Positions 17,017 to 25,054 are shown, counted from the stretch's first letter. The stretch: DNA of 35,200 nt from Candidatus Neomarinimicrobiota bacterium (GCA_034716895.1 JAYEKW010000135.1:1-35200), one strand, 5' to 3'. The notes: a model not told the origin generated them from the sequence alone. Program-made: numbers and translations.

Positions 17017-18717
17017 ATGAGTATCGTAAAAAGACGTCGTTATCAAATGGGGAGTATGGATGAGCCACTGGAAGTCATTGTCAGGGGTACTGATATTCTG
17101 AACGAACCGCTCTTGAACAAAGGAACCGCCTTCTCGCTGGAAGAACGCAATGATCTGGAACTTCGGGGACTTGTTCCACCCAAGGTAGTGGAATTAGACG
17201 AACAGGTTGAAAGAGTGATGGAGAATTATCGCAGGAAAACCGATCCAATGGAGAAATTTATCTTCTTGACCAGCCTTCATGACCGGAACGAGACATTATA
17301 CTATAAAGTGCTCACAGATAATCTCATGGAAATGACCCCCATCGTTTATACACCAGTTGTGGGAGCCGCCTGTCAGCAGTTTGGACATATCTATCGGAAA
17401 AATCGCGGGATGTATCTCAGTCTCCACGACAAGGGGCATATACGGGAGATATTTAACAACTGGAAGCAGGATGAAGTTGATATTATTGTGATCTCAGATG
17501 GCAGTCGGATCTTGGGTCTGGGTGATCTGGGTGCTAACGGGATGGGCATCCCCATAGGTAAACTAGCTTTATATGTTGCTGGCGGCGGAATATATCCTTG
17601 TAAGACGCTGCCAATTCTACTGGACACCGGTACCAATAATCAGGAATTGCTGGACGACCCCCTTTACCTCGGGCTTAACCAGAAACGGGCTGATGATGAT
17701 GAATATTACAAGCTGGTTGATGAGTTCGTGAACGCTGTACAGGATCGCTGGCCAAAAGCATTGATCCAGTGGGAAGATTTCACCAATAACCATGCCTTCC
17801 CAATCCTGAAAAAATATCGTGAAAAAGTGTTGTGTTTTAACGATGATATCCAGGGTACCGGTGCAGTAGCGTTATCCGGTCTTTTGGGTGGGATGCGGAT
17901 GAAGAAGGAAAAACTGTCTGAGCAACGAATCATTTTCTATGGAGCTGGATCTGCTGCAGTTGGTATTGCAGATACCATTGTAGCTGGCATCATGGAAGAA
18001 AGTGGCATGAGTGCCGAAGAGGCCAGGAAACTATTCTGGCTGTTGGATAGTCAGGGACTGGTTGTGAAGAATGGTCCGCGTGAGCTGCAAACTCATAAGA
18101 AACCCTATGCCAGAGAAGAAGCTCATATTGACAATTTGATGGATGTGATCAAATCAATTGAACCAACTATTCTGGTGGGTGTCAGTGGCCAGGGACAAAC
18201 TTTTACCGAAGCGATTATAAAAGAGATGCATAAGCATGTTAAGCAGCCCATTATCTTCGCCCTTTCGAATCCAACTTCAAAATCAGAGTGTACTGCGGAA
18301 CAGGCTTATCGATGGACAAAAGGAAAAGTGATCTTTGCCAGTGGTAGTCCTTTTGATCCGGTACGGTATAAGGGAAAAATCTATATCCCTGGACAGGGGA
18401 ACAATATGTTTATCTTCCCAGGTGTTGGATTGGGAGCAGCCCTCTGTCAAGCCAGTGAAGTAACAGATGCCATGTTCTATACTGCAGCTAAAACCCTGGC
18501 CGACATGGTCACTGATGAAGAGCTTGAACTGGGAACGGTCTATCCGGACCTGAGAAAGATCCGTAAGATCTCTGCGACAATTGCCGCAGCAGTTTGCCAG
18601 ATTGCCTTCGATGAGGGTCTGGCAGGAATTGAAAAACCAGAGGATATTCGCAAGTTTGTCAAAGAGAATATGTTCCAACCGGTGTATCCACGCTATGTAG
18701 CTGCCACTGAATCCTGA
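17017..18717 (+). CDS. NAD(P)-dependent malic enzyme (large, decarboxylating form)
   Basis: Converts malate to pyruvate and CO2 with reduction of NAD(P)+. The start at 17017 (MSIVKRRRYQMG) follows AAGGGG; a frame beginning at 16990 lacks a ribosome site. The 566-residue length and motifs match the eukaryotic/SfcA-like class: the FLTSLHDRNETLYY region, YTPVVGAACQQFG, SDGSRILGLGDLGANGMGIPIGK with the catalytic and metal-binding area, CFNDDIQGTGAVALSG, the dinucleotide loop FYGAGSAAVGIAD and ALSNPTSKSECTAEQAY. Cofactor preference cannot be decided by eye. It diverges from the OFA transporter and ends in its own terminator. Confidence 0.95.
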   Translation: MSIVKRRRYQMGSMDEPLEVIVRGTDILNEPLLNKGTAFSLEERNDLELRGLVPPKVVELDEQVERVMENYRRKTDPMEKFIFLTSLHDRNETLYYKVLTDNLMEMTPIVYTPVVGAACQQFGHIYRKNRGMYLSLHDKGHIREIFNNWKQDEVDIIVISDGSRILGLGDLGANGMGIPIGKLALYVAGGGIYPCKTLPILLDTGTNNQELLDDPLYLGLNQKRADDDEYYKLVDEFVNAVQDRWPKALIQWEDFTNNHAFPILKKYREKVLCFNDDIQGTGAVALSGLLGGMRMKKEKLSEQRIIFYGAGSAAVGIADTIVAGIMEESGMSAEEARKLFWLLDSQGLVVKNGPRELQTHKKPYAREEAHIDNLMDVIKSIEPTILVGVSGQGQTFTEAIIKEMHKHVKQPIIFALSNPTSKSECTAEQAYRWTKGKVIFASGSPFDPVRYKGKIYIPGQGNNMFIFPGVGLGAALCQASEVTDAMFYTAAKTLADMVTDEELELGTVYPDLRKIRKISATIAAAVCQIAFDEGLAGIEKPEDIRKFVKENMFQPVYPRYVAATES

Positions 18718-18740
18718 CAAATAATGATATAAGCTCAAAG

Positions 18741-18769
18741 CTCCCGACACCCGCCTGGGTGTTCGGGAG
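18741..18769 (+). terminator. Rho-independent terminator of malic enzyme
   Basis: CTCCCGACACCC and GGGTGTTCGGGAG form a GC-rich stem with one bulge, followed by an AT-rich TTTATATTTA stretch, 23 nt after the stop codon. Confidence 0.8.
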
Positions 18770-18790
18770 ATTTATATTTAATGTTGCCTA

Positions 18791-18971
18791 TTAAGCTGGC
18801 CTGAGATAGCCGTATGCATCAGGAGTCATCACCTCGCAGCAGTGTAAGTTCTTTTGCCACGAAGACACAAAGGCTCAAAGAGCCATTCAGGGATTTTATA
18901 GAACATAGTGCCTTAGTGACTTTGTGGCTATATATGTAAAATATACTTACGGATAACATGGGCCGGTTTAA
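18791..18971 (+). mobile_element. MITE-like element, copy 1 (181 bp, TA-flanked)
   Basis: Begins TTAAGCTGGCC and ends GGCCGGTTTAA, imperfect 11-bp terminal inverted repeats (9 of 11 match), flanked by TA at 18789-18790 and 18972-18973. Inside are a long palindrome (gtaagt at 18844 pairing with acttac ending 18950; 19-bp arms 18856-18874 and 18910-18928 with three mismatches), a hairpin GGCTC-AAA-GAGCC at 18872-18884, and CCTGA/TCAGG near the left end. It encodes no protein. A second near-identical copy is at 25549-25762 and a third starts at 35167. TA target duplication is typical of IS630/Tc1-mariner-type elements, so this is probably a non-autonomous derivative. Confidence 0.75.
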
Positions 18972-18973
18972 TA

Positions 18974-19278
18974 ACATCAATTGTACCAATTACATCTCCA
19001 AAGTGCGCTATAAATTCAAGGGATATTTATATTTATCAAGCTTCAAGTTTTTAGCCTGCCTGCGCGAAGACCGACTTCGGCATAGGCAGGCATAGCTGCT
19101 TGTCAGGTCGTAGCATGTAGTGTGGAGACTGATAGATATGGTAGGAACTTTAAGTGCAGAGAAATGGAAAAAGCTGAAGAAGGTAACGCGCAGTTTGAAA
19201 TAAAATTGGTATTAAAAAACATTCTAAAGGTCGAATCAAACGCTGATAATGATTAAAATCCTGCTATATTCATTCAAA
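18974..19278. other. Non-coding stretch after the MITE-like element, with a REP-like hairpin
   Basis: Between the repeat and the glycosidase gene I see no convincing gene. It holds a palindromic unit at 19054-19091, then a short open frame of 21 codons (19138-19203) without homology I recognise and without a good ribosome site. The rest is AT-rich leader of the glycosidase gene with TATATT at 19265-19270 as the only promoter-like element, lacking a good -35. Confidence 0.5.
19054..19091. repeat. REP-like palindromic unit
   Basis: GCCTGCCTGCGCGAAG pairs with CTTCGGCATAGGCAGGC around a 5-base loop, with a small internal irregularity. It is much more GC-rich than its surroundings. Units of this form (GCCTGCC...GGCAGGC with a GAAG/CTTC inner stem) are scattered in many bacterial genomes. 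Only one copy is in this window. Confidence 0.6.
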
Positions 19279-20229
19279 ATGAACAAACACTTATTTCATA
19301 CGATTCTGACGATGGTATTGCTTTTTGCCTGCAATGGGAAGCAAAACGCATCACTTGAAAAGGGCGGTCCTAAACTTGAATGGGCTCCTATTGATTCCAT
19401 CAATCTTGTTTTGCCAACGGGACTTCAGGTGTATCATGCCATCAATGTTGATCCAAATCTGAGAGCCTGGTATGTGAGGGTTGATGAATCACTGCCGGAG
19501 ATTGAAACTCGCGTAGTCGCATCAACGGACCATGATGGCATAGAGACGGTTTCAGACTTCGCCCAGAGGCTTCAGGTGCCGGTCGTGATCAACGGCGGTT
19601 ACTTCAGAATGGATCTGAATCCTGCAAAACATGTGGGCATTCTCAAAGTTGATGGTGAATTGATCCACTCAGCCACACCTTCAGTACTACGCGGCGAACA
19701 AAGGTTTTACCTGCACAGGGCTGCCATCGGTTTTCATGCAGATGATCAAATCGATATTGAAAGAGTATCCAGTCATGGTGATTCGGTCTATAGCTGGGAA
19801 ATGCCCATTGAGAATTTACCGGGTGTGCCTGGTGCCAGAAGAGATACTGTCCATCGTTGTGCATGGTCATACCGAGATATTCTTGGGGGTGGCCCGCAAC
19901 TGATCCGTGATGGCAGGATTGATATATCGGTTAATGAAGAAGTATTCTTCGGAACCAGTATCCCGCAGGTTCATCCCAGAACCGCAGCTGGTATTACGAG
20001 CTCTGGTGATCTGATATTACTGATAGTGGATGGAAGACAATTGATCAGCCGGGGAGTTGATCTTGAGGAGTTAGCAGAGATCCTGTATGATCTGGGATGC
20101 CAGGAAGCCATTAATCTGGATGGGGGAGGTTCATCAGCATTGGTTGTCAATGGCGTCCTGTTGAATCGGCCCTCTGGAACCACCACACAGCGACAAGTAA
20201 TGTCTGCCATCGCTGTTTTTGCGAAGTAA
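19279..20229 (+). CDS. Phosphodiester glycosidase (NAGPA-domain) lipoprotein
   Basis: The start at 19279 is chosen because it gives a classical lipoprotein signal: MNKHL, a hydrophobic core, then the lipobox LFAC with C18 as lipidation site. A frame from 19249 would spoil it. The 316-residue protein contains the phosphodiester glycosidase (NAGPA) domain: VVINGGYFRMD, RCAWSYRDILGGGPQLIRDG, HPRTAAGITSSGDLILLIVDGR and INLDGGGSSALVVNG. Family members remove sugars linked through phosphodiesters; the human enzyme uncovers mannose-6-phosphate. The bacterial substrate here is unknown, plausibly an envelope or environmental glycan. The gene appears to be transcribed alone, ending in the hairpin at 20241-20270. 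Confidence 0.9.
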   Translation: MNKHLFHTILTMVLLFACNGKQNASLEKGGPKLEWAPIDSINLVLPTGLQVYHAINVDPNLRAWYVRVDESLPEIETRVVASTDHDGIETVSDFAQRLQVPVVINGGYFRMDLNPAKHVGILKVDGELIHSATPSVLRGEQRFYLHRAAIGFHADDQIDIERVSSHGDSVYSWEMPIENLPGVPGARRDTVHRCAWSYRDILGGGPQLIRDGRIDISVNEEVFFGTSIPQVHPRTAAGITSSGDLILLIVDGRQLISRGVDLEELAEILYDLGCQEAINLDGGGSSALVVNGVLLNRPSGTTTQRQVMSAIAVFAK

Positions 20230-20240
20230 ATGGTATAAAT

Positions 20241-20270
20241 AAAAAAACCACCTCATAGAGATGGTTTTTT
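20241..20270. terminator. Terminator hairpin (copy A), bidirectional
   Basis: AAAAAACCACCT pairs with AGATGGTTTTTT (one mismatch) around a short loop. It can end the glycosidase transcript on + and anything reading from the tRNA side on -. It is a near copy of the hairpin at 20359-20389. Confidence 0.75.
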
Positions 20271-20309
20271 GTCGGAATCGGTCTACGCTCTATCGAGCTG
20301 CGCCCTGAC
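20271..20309 (-). pseudogene. Probable degenerate tRNA fragment (tRNA-Pro-like)
   Basis: Read on the - strand, a D-arm-like GGCGCAGCTCGATAGAGCG runs directly into GATTCCGACAAAAAACCATCT. The last 19 bases are identical to the acceptor end plus terminator of the intact tRNA-Pro 119 bp away. Anticodon and T arms are missing. This fits an internally deleted tandem copy of the tRNA and its terminator; the D-arm match is only partial, so the call is tentative. Confidence 0.4.
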
Positions 20310-20358
20310 ACGCCGTGAGATAAATCTGTAATATTAAAAACCTCTACGTTTCTGCGAG

Positions 20359-20389
20359 AAAAAAAACCACCTTACAAAGATGGTTTTTT
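20359..20389 (-). terminator. Terminator of the tRNA-Pro gene (copy B)
   Basis: On the - strand the discriminator base of the tRNA is followed by C and then AAAAAACCATCT/AGGTGGTTTTTT, forming a hairpin with a run of U. It lies immediately after the tRNA 3' end. Confidence 0.8.
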
Positions 20390-20390
20390 G

Positions 20391-20465
20391 TCGGAACGGG
20401 GAGATTTGAACTCCCGACCTCTTGACCCCCAGTCAAGCGCGCTAACCGGGCTGCGCCACGTTCCG
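20391..20465 (-). tRNA. tRNA-Pro (anticodon GGG)
   Basis: On the - strand the 75-nt sequence folds as a full cloverleaf: acceptor CGGAACG/CGTTCCG plus discriminator A, D stem GCGC/GCGC, anticodon stem CTTGA/TCAAG with loop CTGGGGG (GGG at 34-36), and T arm GGGAG-TTCAAAT-CTCCC. CCA is not encoded. The G in the discriminator-adjacent first pair position (C1-G72) is typical of bacterial proline tRNAs. It lies 78 nt downstream of the merR-like gene on the same strand. Confidence 0.95.
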
Positions 20466-20543
20466 GTGCTTAATTTTAAAGCGGCCTAATTAAAGCCATG
20501 AATGGCTCTGAATCAAGCAAGCTTTGTGGTGGATCAAGAAAAA

Positions 20544-21008
20544 TCAGGAATCAATTAATTCAATAAGCTCTTTTAGTTCAGATCTCAGGTTCTTCAGAAA
20601 AGTTCGATATCGAACAGGGTTCATGGAAGCCTTTGAGGTTGGGTCGCTACTGATCACGGGTTGTGGTAGTGGTTCAGGCTCTACAGCACCTGGAGCAGGA
20701 ACAACAGGGGCTACAGTCGCAGCTTCTTCAAGACTGGAGATGTTGAGTGCCTTGCCATGTTCTTGCAGTTCTTTAAGCTTTTGTCGGGCACCTTCAATCG
20801 TGTATTTCTTTTTATAAAGCAAAGTCTTGATAAAATTGACCAGCTCAATATCCTTTTCCCGATAAGTGCGATTACCAGCGCGGTTCTTTGCAGGGGAGAG
20901 CTGAGGAAATTCAGATTCCCAGTAGCGCAGGACATATTGCTTGAGGTCAGTGGCGTCACTTACTTCGCCAATTGAATAATACAGTTTTTTAATGGCTTCT
21001 CTTGGCAT
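20544..21008 (-). CDS. MerR-family transcriptional regulator
   Basis: A 154-residue protein with an N-terminal winged helix-turn-helix (about 8-78): YYSIGEVSDATDLKQYVLRYWESEFPQL, then AGNRTYREKDIELVNFIKTLLYKKKYTIEGARQKL, the standard MerR DNA-binding layout. A Pro/Val/Ala-rich linker follows (about 98-122), and then a short helical C-terminus (SELKELIELI) that is likely to dimerise. No metal-binding cysteines or ligand domain are visible, so it is not a classic metal sensor. It resembles the stand-alone short MerR proteins often found beside housekeeping genes in the FCB group. Its target is unknown; the tRNA-Pro follows on the same strand. Confidence 0.85.
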   Translation of the reverse strand: MPREAIKKLYYSIGEVSDATDLKQYVLRYWESEFPQLSPAKNRAGNRTYREKDIELVNFIKTLLYKKKYTIEGARQKLKELQEHGKALNISSLEEAATVAPVVPAPGAVEPEPLPQPVISSDPTSKASMNPVRYRTFLKNLRSELKELIELIDS

Positions 21009-21190
21009 GCTGGAAGCGCCCTATCTTAAATTGGTATTTATCACTTGAACCATTACTTTAATTATAACCCCTTATTTATCGTTCACCAAGGCATTAATAG
21101 TATTGCTGAAACCTTTTTTAGGGATAATTCAAACTCAAGTAAAACGAAATGTAGTGTTGTTATCCATTGAGGTGGGAATAAATTTTCCGC

Positions 21191-21658
21191 GTGAATGAAC
21201 CGAGTCATATTAAGCTGGTATTGCGAAATAAGCGCGCCTATTACGAGTACGAGATTCTGGAGAAGTTTGAAGCCGGTATCTCATTGCGAGGTACCGAGGT
21301 CAAATCCATTAGGGCTGGTAAATTGAATATGGGTGATGCCTATGCCAGTATGCGCCAAGGCAGCATTGCGCTTTTTAATCTTCACATTTCTCCCTGGGAA
21401 ACCGCCAATGCCTTTGATCAGCATGAGCCAACACGCCCAAGACACCTGCTTCTGCATAAAAAGGAGATCAGAAAACTAAGTCACCAGATACAGGCAAAAG
21501 GTTACACACTGCTTCCTCTGAAACTCTATTTCAAAAATGGCAAACTGAAGGTAGAATTAGGCCTGGCCAGAGGTAAGAATATTCATGACAAGCGTCAAAC
21601 TTCCATGAAACGAGACGCTGATCGAGAGATGGATCGTGCCAGAAAATATCGACCTTAA
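21191..21658 (+). CDS. smpB: SsrA-binding protein SmpB
   Basis: Binds tmRNA and brings it to stalled ribosomes for trans-translation. The 155-residue protein (usual size) starts at GTG 21191. It has the characteristic N-terminal NKRAYYEYEILEKFEAGISLRGTEVKSIRAGK, then DAYASM, ISPWETANAFDQHEPTRPRHLLLHKKEI and YTLLPLKLYFKNGKLKVELGLARGKNIHDKR. The C-terminal tail is basic, as required for decoding-centre contact. The GTG has only a weak GGTGGGA site further upstream. tyrS follows after 17 nt. No tmRNA gene was recognised nearby. Confidence 0.97.
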   Translation: MNEPSHIKLVLRNKRAYYEYEILEKFEAGISLRGTEVKSIRAGKLNMGDAYASMRQGSIALFNLHISPWETANAFDQHEPTRPRHLLLHKKEIRKLSHQIQAKGYTLLPLKLYFKNGKLKVELGLARGKNIHDKRQTSMKRDADREMDRARKYRP

Positions 21659-21675
21659 AATATTCGGAGTTTATT

Positions 21676-22890
21676 TTGAATTTCCCTCCAGTTAAAGAAC
21701 AGATCGACCTGTTGTCCCGTGGTGTTGAAGAATTCGTATCGCCGGAAGCACTTCAACAAAAGCTTGAAGTCGCTGAAAAGAATGGCAAACCACTTAAAGT
21801 AAAACTTGGGGCAGACCCCAGTAGACCTGATCTGCATATCGGACATGCTGTTGTTTTGCGTAAACTTAGACAGTTTCAGGATCTTGGTCACCAGGGCATT
21901 CTGATCATTGGTGATTTCACTGCTTCCATTGGTGATCCAACAGGTCGGAATAAGACTCGTCCCAGTATCTCTCTGGAAGATGCCAGAAATTTTGGCAGAT
22001 CCTATCTTGAGCAGGCTTCTCTGGTATTAAAGCAGGAAAGCCTTGAGGTCGTCCATAATTCAGATTGGTTGAACTCCATGAATTTCTCTGAAGTGATCAA
22101 AATGGCCGCTCAGGTTACGGTTGCCCAAATGTTGGAGCGAGATGATTTCTCCCAGCGCTACAAAGGGGGCACTCCAATTTCAGTGCATGAATTCCTGTAT
22201 CCACTGGCTCAGGCCCAAGACTCGGTCCATCTCCACTCAGATGTTGAATTAGGCGGTACGGATCAACTCTTTAATTTGCTCATGGGACGTGAATTGCAGA
22301 AAAAGAGCGGACAATCCCCTCAGATAATCATGACCCTGCCGCTTCTTGAAGGAACTGACGGTGTTGAGAAGATGTCAAAAAGCTATGACAATTATATCGG
22401 TTTATCTGATTCGCCTGCAGAAATGTTTGGCAAAGTCCTTTCCATACCAGATAACATGATCATTAAATACTTAACCCTGACTACCAATCTTTCCATGGAA
22501 GCAATCGGAGAGATCGAAATAAAGATGCAATCCGATGGAAATCCGCGTGATTTCAAGCGACAACTTGCCAGAGAATTGATCAAGGTCTATTACAGTGAAT
22601 CTGAAGGAGAGGCCGCTCAGGAAGCGTTTGATAAGCTTTTTATAAAGAAAGATATACCAGACGAAATGCCTGAGCTGACACTTTTCACATCGGATTCAAG
22701 TACCTTGCTCTCTGCATTGGATCAGAGTGGGTTATTTGCCAGCAAAGGGGAAATCAGAAGATTGATCAAGCAGAATGCTGTCAGTATTAATGGTGAAAAA
22801 ATTAACGATGAATACCTGTCTTTTGAACACCAGGGCGAATTTGTGATCAAGGCCGGGAAGCGTAAATTCTTGCGGATCATCTGTTCCTGA
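21676..22890 (+). CDS. tyrS: Tyrosyl-tRNA synthetase
   Basis: Charges tRNA-Tyr. The 404-residue class I synthetase has HIGH at 54-57 (PDLHIGHAVVLRKL), the GDFTASIGDPTGRNKTR block, the tyrosine/tRNA region VELGGTDQLFNLLMGRE, and KMSKS at 232-236. A C-terminal S4-type RNA-binding domain covers about 340-404 (ASKGEIRRLIKQNAVSINGEKI). The KMSKS form and shorter anticodon region match the second TyrRS subtype rather than the E. coli-like one. The start codon is TTG at 21676, with CGGAG 6 nt upstream; no better ATG is available because the conserved N-terminus begins here. Confidence 0.96.
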   Translation: MNFPPVKEQIDLLSRGVEEFVSPEALQQKLEVAEKNGKPLKVKLGADPSRPDLHIGHAVVLRKLRQFQDLGHQGILIIGDFTASIGDPTGRNKTRPSISLEDARNFGRSYLEQASLVLKQESLEVVHNSDWLNSMNFSEVIKMAAQVTVAQMLERDDFSQRYKGGTPISVHEFLYPLAQAQDSVHLHSDVELGGTDQLFNLLMGRELQKKSGQSPQIIMTLPLLEGTDGVEKMSKSYDNYIGLSDSPAEMFGKVLSIPDNMIIKYLTLTTNLSMEAIGEIEIKMQSDGNPRDFKRQLARELIKVYYSESEGEAAQEAFDKLFIKKDIPDEMPELTLFTSDSSTLLSALDQSGLFASKGEIRRLIKQNAVSINGEKINDEYLSFEHQGEFVIKAGKRKFLRIICS

Positions 22891-22940
22891 TCGATCTGTT
22901 GATCATACCAGGATACCGCTTTAAATTTCCGAATTATTAA

Positions 22941-23825
22941 ATGATAGAATTAGTTGAGGTCTCAAAACAGTTCGACTCCATTTTAGCTGTGGATGCACTC
23001 AGTATTCGGGTTGAAGAGGGACGTATCTGTGGATTCCTGGGTCCCAATGGAGCTGGAAAAACGACCGCTATTCGCATGCTGATGAATATCATTCATCCAG
23101 ATAAAGGAACCATCCTGTTTGACGGATCAGAGCAAAGACCACCTGCTCACAGAATTGGGTATCTGCCAGAAGAACGCGGACTTTATCAAAAGATATCGGT
23201 TTACGAGACCCTGCAATACTTCGCCAGATTGCGCAAGGTCCAGGATGCCCATCAAAAAATAACTTCATATTTAAAGAGATTTGACCTGGAAAAGCGGCTT
23301 GGTTCAAAGGTCAATGAGCTTTCCAAAGGCAATCAACAAAAGTTACAATTCATAAATACTATTTTGCATAACCCGCAATACGTCGTACTGGATGAGCCAT
23401 TCTCAGGATTGGATCCAGTTAATCAAATCTTGCTTAAAGAGATACTTGAGGAACTCAAAGCGGCTGGAAGAACTATTATTTTCAGTTCTCATCAGATGGA
23501 TCAGGTCGAAAAGGTCTGCGATGATGTGGCCTTGATCGATCAAGGTAAAATGATCCTGGCTGGAAAAATGAATGAAATCAAAATGGCTCATGGAACGCCG
23601 CAGCTGCAGATAACACCTCAACAGGACTCAGATCTCGAGCATCCCTTTTTTACAGATCAAGCAACTGAGATCAGAACTGGATCAGCTTACTTTTCATTGA
23701 CTGACATTGATAAGCAAAAACTTATCGAAAGAGCAAACGCACAATTCGATCTACGCAGCGTTAAGATCACCGAGCCAGGTCTGGAAGAGATATTCATTGA
23801 TCTGATTCGGGGTGCGAGCAAATGA
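22941..23825 (+). CDS. ABC transporter ATP-binding protein (NatA/ABC-2 type)
   Basis: The 294-residue ATPase of an ABC-2 export pair. Walker A is GPNGAGKT (34-41), the Q-loop region is GYLPEERGLY, the signature motif is a variant LSKGNQQK (about 133-140), Walker B is YVVLDEPFSGLDP, and the switch His is in FSSHQMDQVE. The final ~80 residues form the C-terminal extension seen in NatA-like proteins. It overlaps the permease gene by 4 nt. The substrate is unknown; NatAB-type systems extrude sodium or toxic compounds, others lipids or peptides. No clear ribosome site precedes the ATG. Confidence 0.93.
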   Translation: MIELVEVSKQFDSILAVDALSIRVEEGRICGFLGPNGAGKTTAIRMLMNIIHPDKGTILFDGSEQRPPAHRIGYLPEERGLYQKISVYETLQYFARLRKVQDAHQKITSYLKRFDLEKRLGSKVNELSKGNQQKLQFINTILHNPQYVVLDEPFSGLDPVNQILLKEILEELKAAGRTIIFSSHQMDQVEKVCDDVALIDQGKMILAGKMNEIKMAHGTPQLQITPQQDSDLEHPFFTDQATEIRTGSAYFSLTDIDKQKLIERANAQFDLRSVKITEPGLEEIFIDLIRGASK

Positions 23826-25054
23826 AATATCTTGATATAGCCTGGTTTGAATATTGCCGGCGCATTCGCTCAAAATGGTTTATTATCAGTACTTTTGGCA
23901 TGCCTATATTGATTCTGGGGATCAGTCTTGTAACTGGATATATGACTGAGGCTGGTTCCGGAATAGAAAGCAAGCACTTTGGGTTGATCGATGAAACTGC
24001 CCGGTATGGCAAAGCACTCACAGAAGCGCTGGACCAACGATATGTCGATCTGGACACACCTCTTTTGGATATTGCGGTCTCCCAGGGTCAGTTCCTGGAA
24101 ATGCAGGATCAATTTGATATTCTGGTAAATGAGCGCGCGCTGGATGGTTATTTTGTGATCCCGGCTGACTTCGATATTGACCCAAAAATACACCTTTATT
24201 CTCGTTCCAGTTCCACTGTTCGCTTAACCGAGGTCATTGAAGCAGAACTAAAGGATATTCTGATTAGTGAAAGAGCCGAATCTCTACATTTGTCTCCAAC
24301 AGAGTTGGCTATTCTGTTTTTTGATGTGAATGTGGAGCACTATGAACTTGGCTCTACTGATAAACGGGATACTGATGAACTTATTGCCGATTATATTGCT
24401 CCCTTCATTTTCATGTTTCTATTGTTTCTAGGCATATTTACCGGTGGACAATTACTGCTGAGAGCCATACTGGAGGAGAGATCCTCAAGGGTGATCGAAG
24501 TTTTGCTATCCACCGTTAGTTACAACGACCTCATGGGTGGTAAAATACTAGGGTTGGGACTATTGGGTTTAACGCAATCAGCCATATACCTGACAGTCGG
24601 GATACTTGCTGGAAACTATTACGGTCTATCGCTGGTGACCCCCATAATCGGACTGCTCTATTTTGTTTATTTTATTTTGGGATATTTGCTTTATGCCGGT
24701 ATCTATATAGGTGTAGGTGCATTGTTCGATTCAGAGCAGGAAGCCCAACAGGCAATTCAGATCATTACCTTCATTGCTGTCATTCCCATGGTTCTTTGGA
24801 CCCTGGTTATCGAAAATCCAAATTCCACCCTGGTCAATGCACTGTGCTATTTGCCTCCTGTGACCCCCTTCTTCATGATGATAAAGATTGCCGTGGGGGA
24901 AACCACCATCATACAGACGATCCTTACTATTGCCCTCATGATTATAAGCGTCTATGGCAGTATTCGTTTGGCAGCAAAAATATTTCGCACTGGAATCCTA
25001 TTGTACGGAAAAAAGATCAGCTTACCAGAGATCATCCGTTGGATACGTGCTTAA
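23822..25054 (+). CDS. ABC-2 type permease (NatB-like)
   Basis: A 410-residue membrane protein with the ABC-2 exporter layout: one N-terminal helix (about 20-42), a large extracytoplasmic domain (about 45-190), and five to six helices from about 195 to the end. The block between the first two helices of the second half, LLRAILEERSSRVIEVLLSTVSYNDLMGGKILGLGLLG, is the diagnostic ABC-2/NatB coupling region. The 4-nt overlap with the ATPase gene shows they form one transporter. Substrate unknown. The next gene, thioredoxin, has its own ribosome site 72-92 nt later. Confidence 0.9.
   Translation: MKYLDIAWFEYCRRIRSKWFIISTFGMPILILGISLVTGYMTEAGSGIESKHFGLIDETARYGKALTEALDQRYVDLDTPLLDIAVSQGQFLEMQDQFDILVNERALDGYFVIPADFDIDPKIHLYSRSSSTVRLTEVIEAELKDILISERAESLHLSPTELAILFFDVNVEHYELGSTDKRDTDELIADYIAPFIFMFLLFLGIFTGGQLLLRAILEERSSRVIEVLLSTVSYNDLMGGKILGLGLLGLTQSAIYLTVGILAGNYYGLSLVTPIIGLLYFVYFILGYLLYAGIYIGVGALFDSEQEAQQAIQIITFIAVIPMVLWTLVIENPNSTLVNALCYLPPVTPFFMMIKIAVGETTIIQTILTIALMIISVYGSIRLAAKIFRTGILLYGKKISLPEIIRWIRA

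Noticed and set aside
18790-18974. CRISPR array or tandem repeat explanation for the repeated intergenic sequence
   Set aside because: Copies are kilobases apart, long, palindromic inside and single at each site; there is no repeat-spacer pattern and no cas gene.
19138-19203. 21-codon open frame between the MITE-like element and the glycosidase gene
   Set aside because: Too short, no ribosome site and no recognised family; noted only as possible debris.
20271-20400. Possible phage or island attachment site at the tRNA-Pro 3' end
   Set aside because: The 19-bp direct repeat is real but only 119 bp separate the copies and no integrase is present; tandem duplication with deletion is simpler.
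21009-21190. Possible tmRNA (ssrA) gene beside smpB
   Set aside because: No tRNA-Ala-like ends or tag reading frame were seen in the intergenic space.
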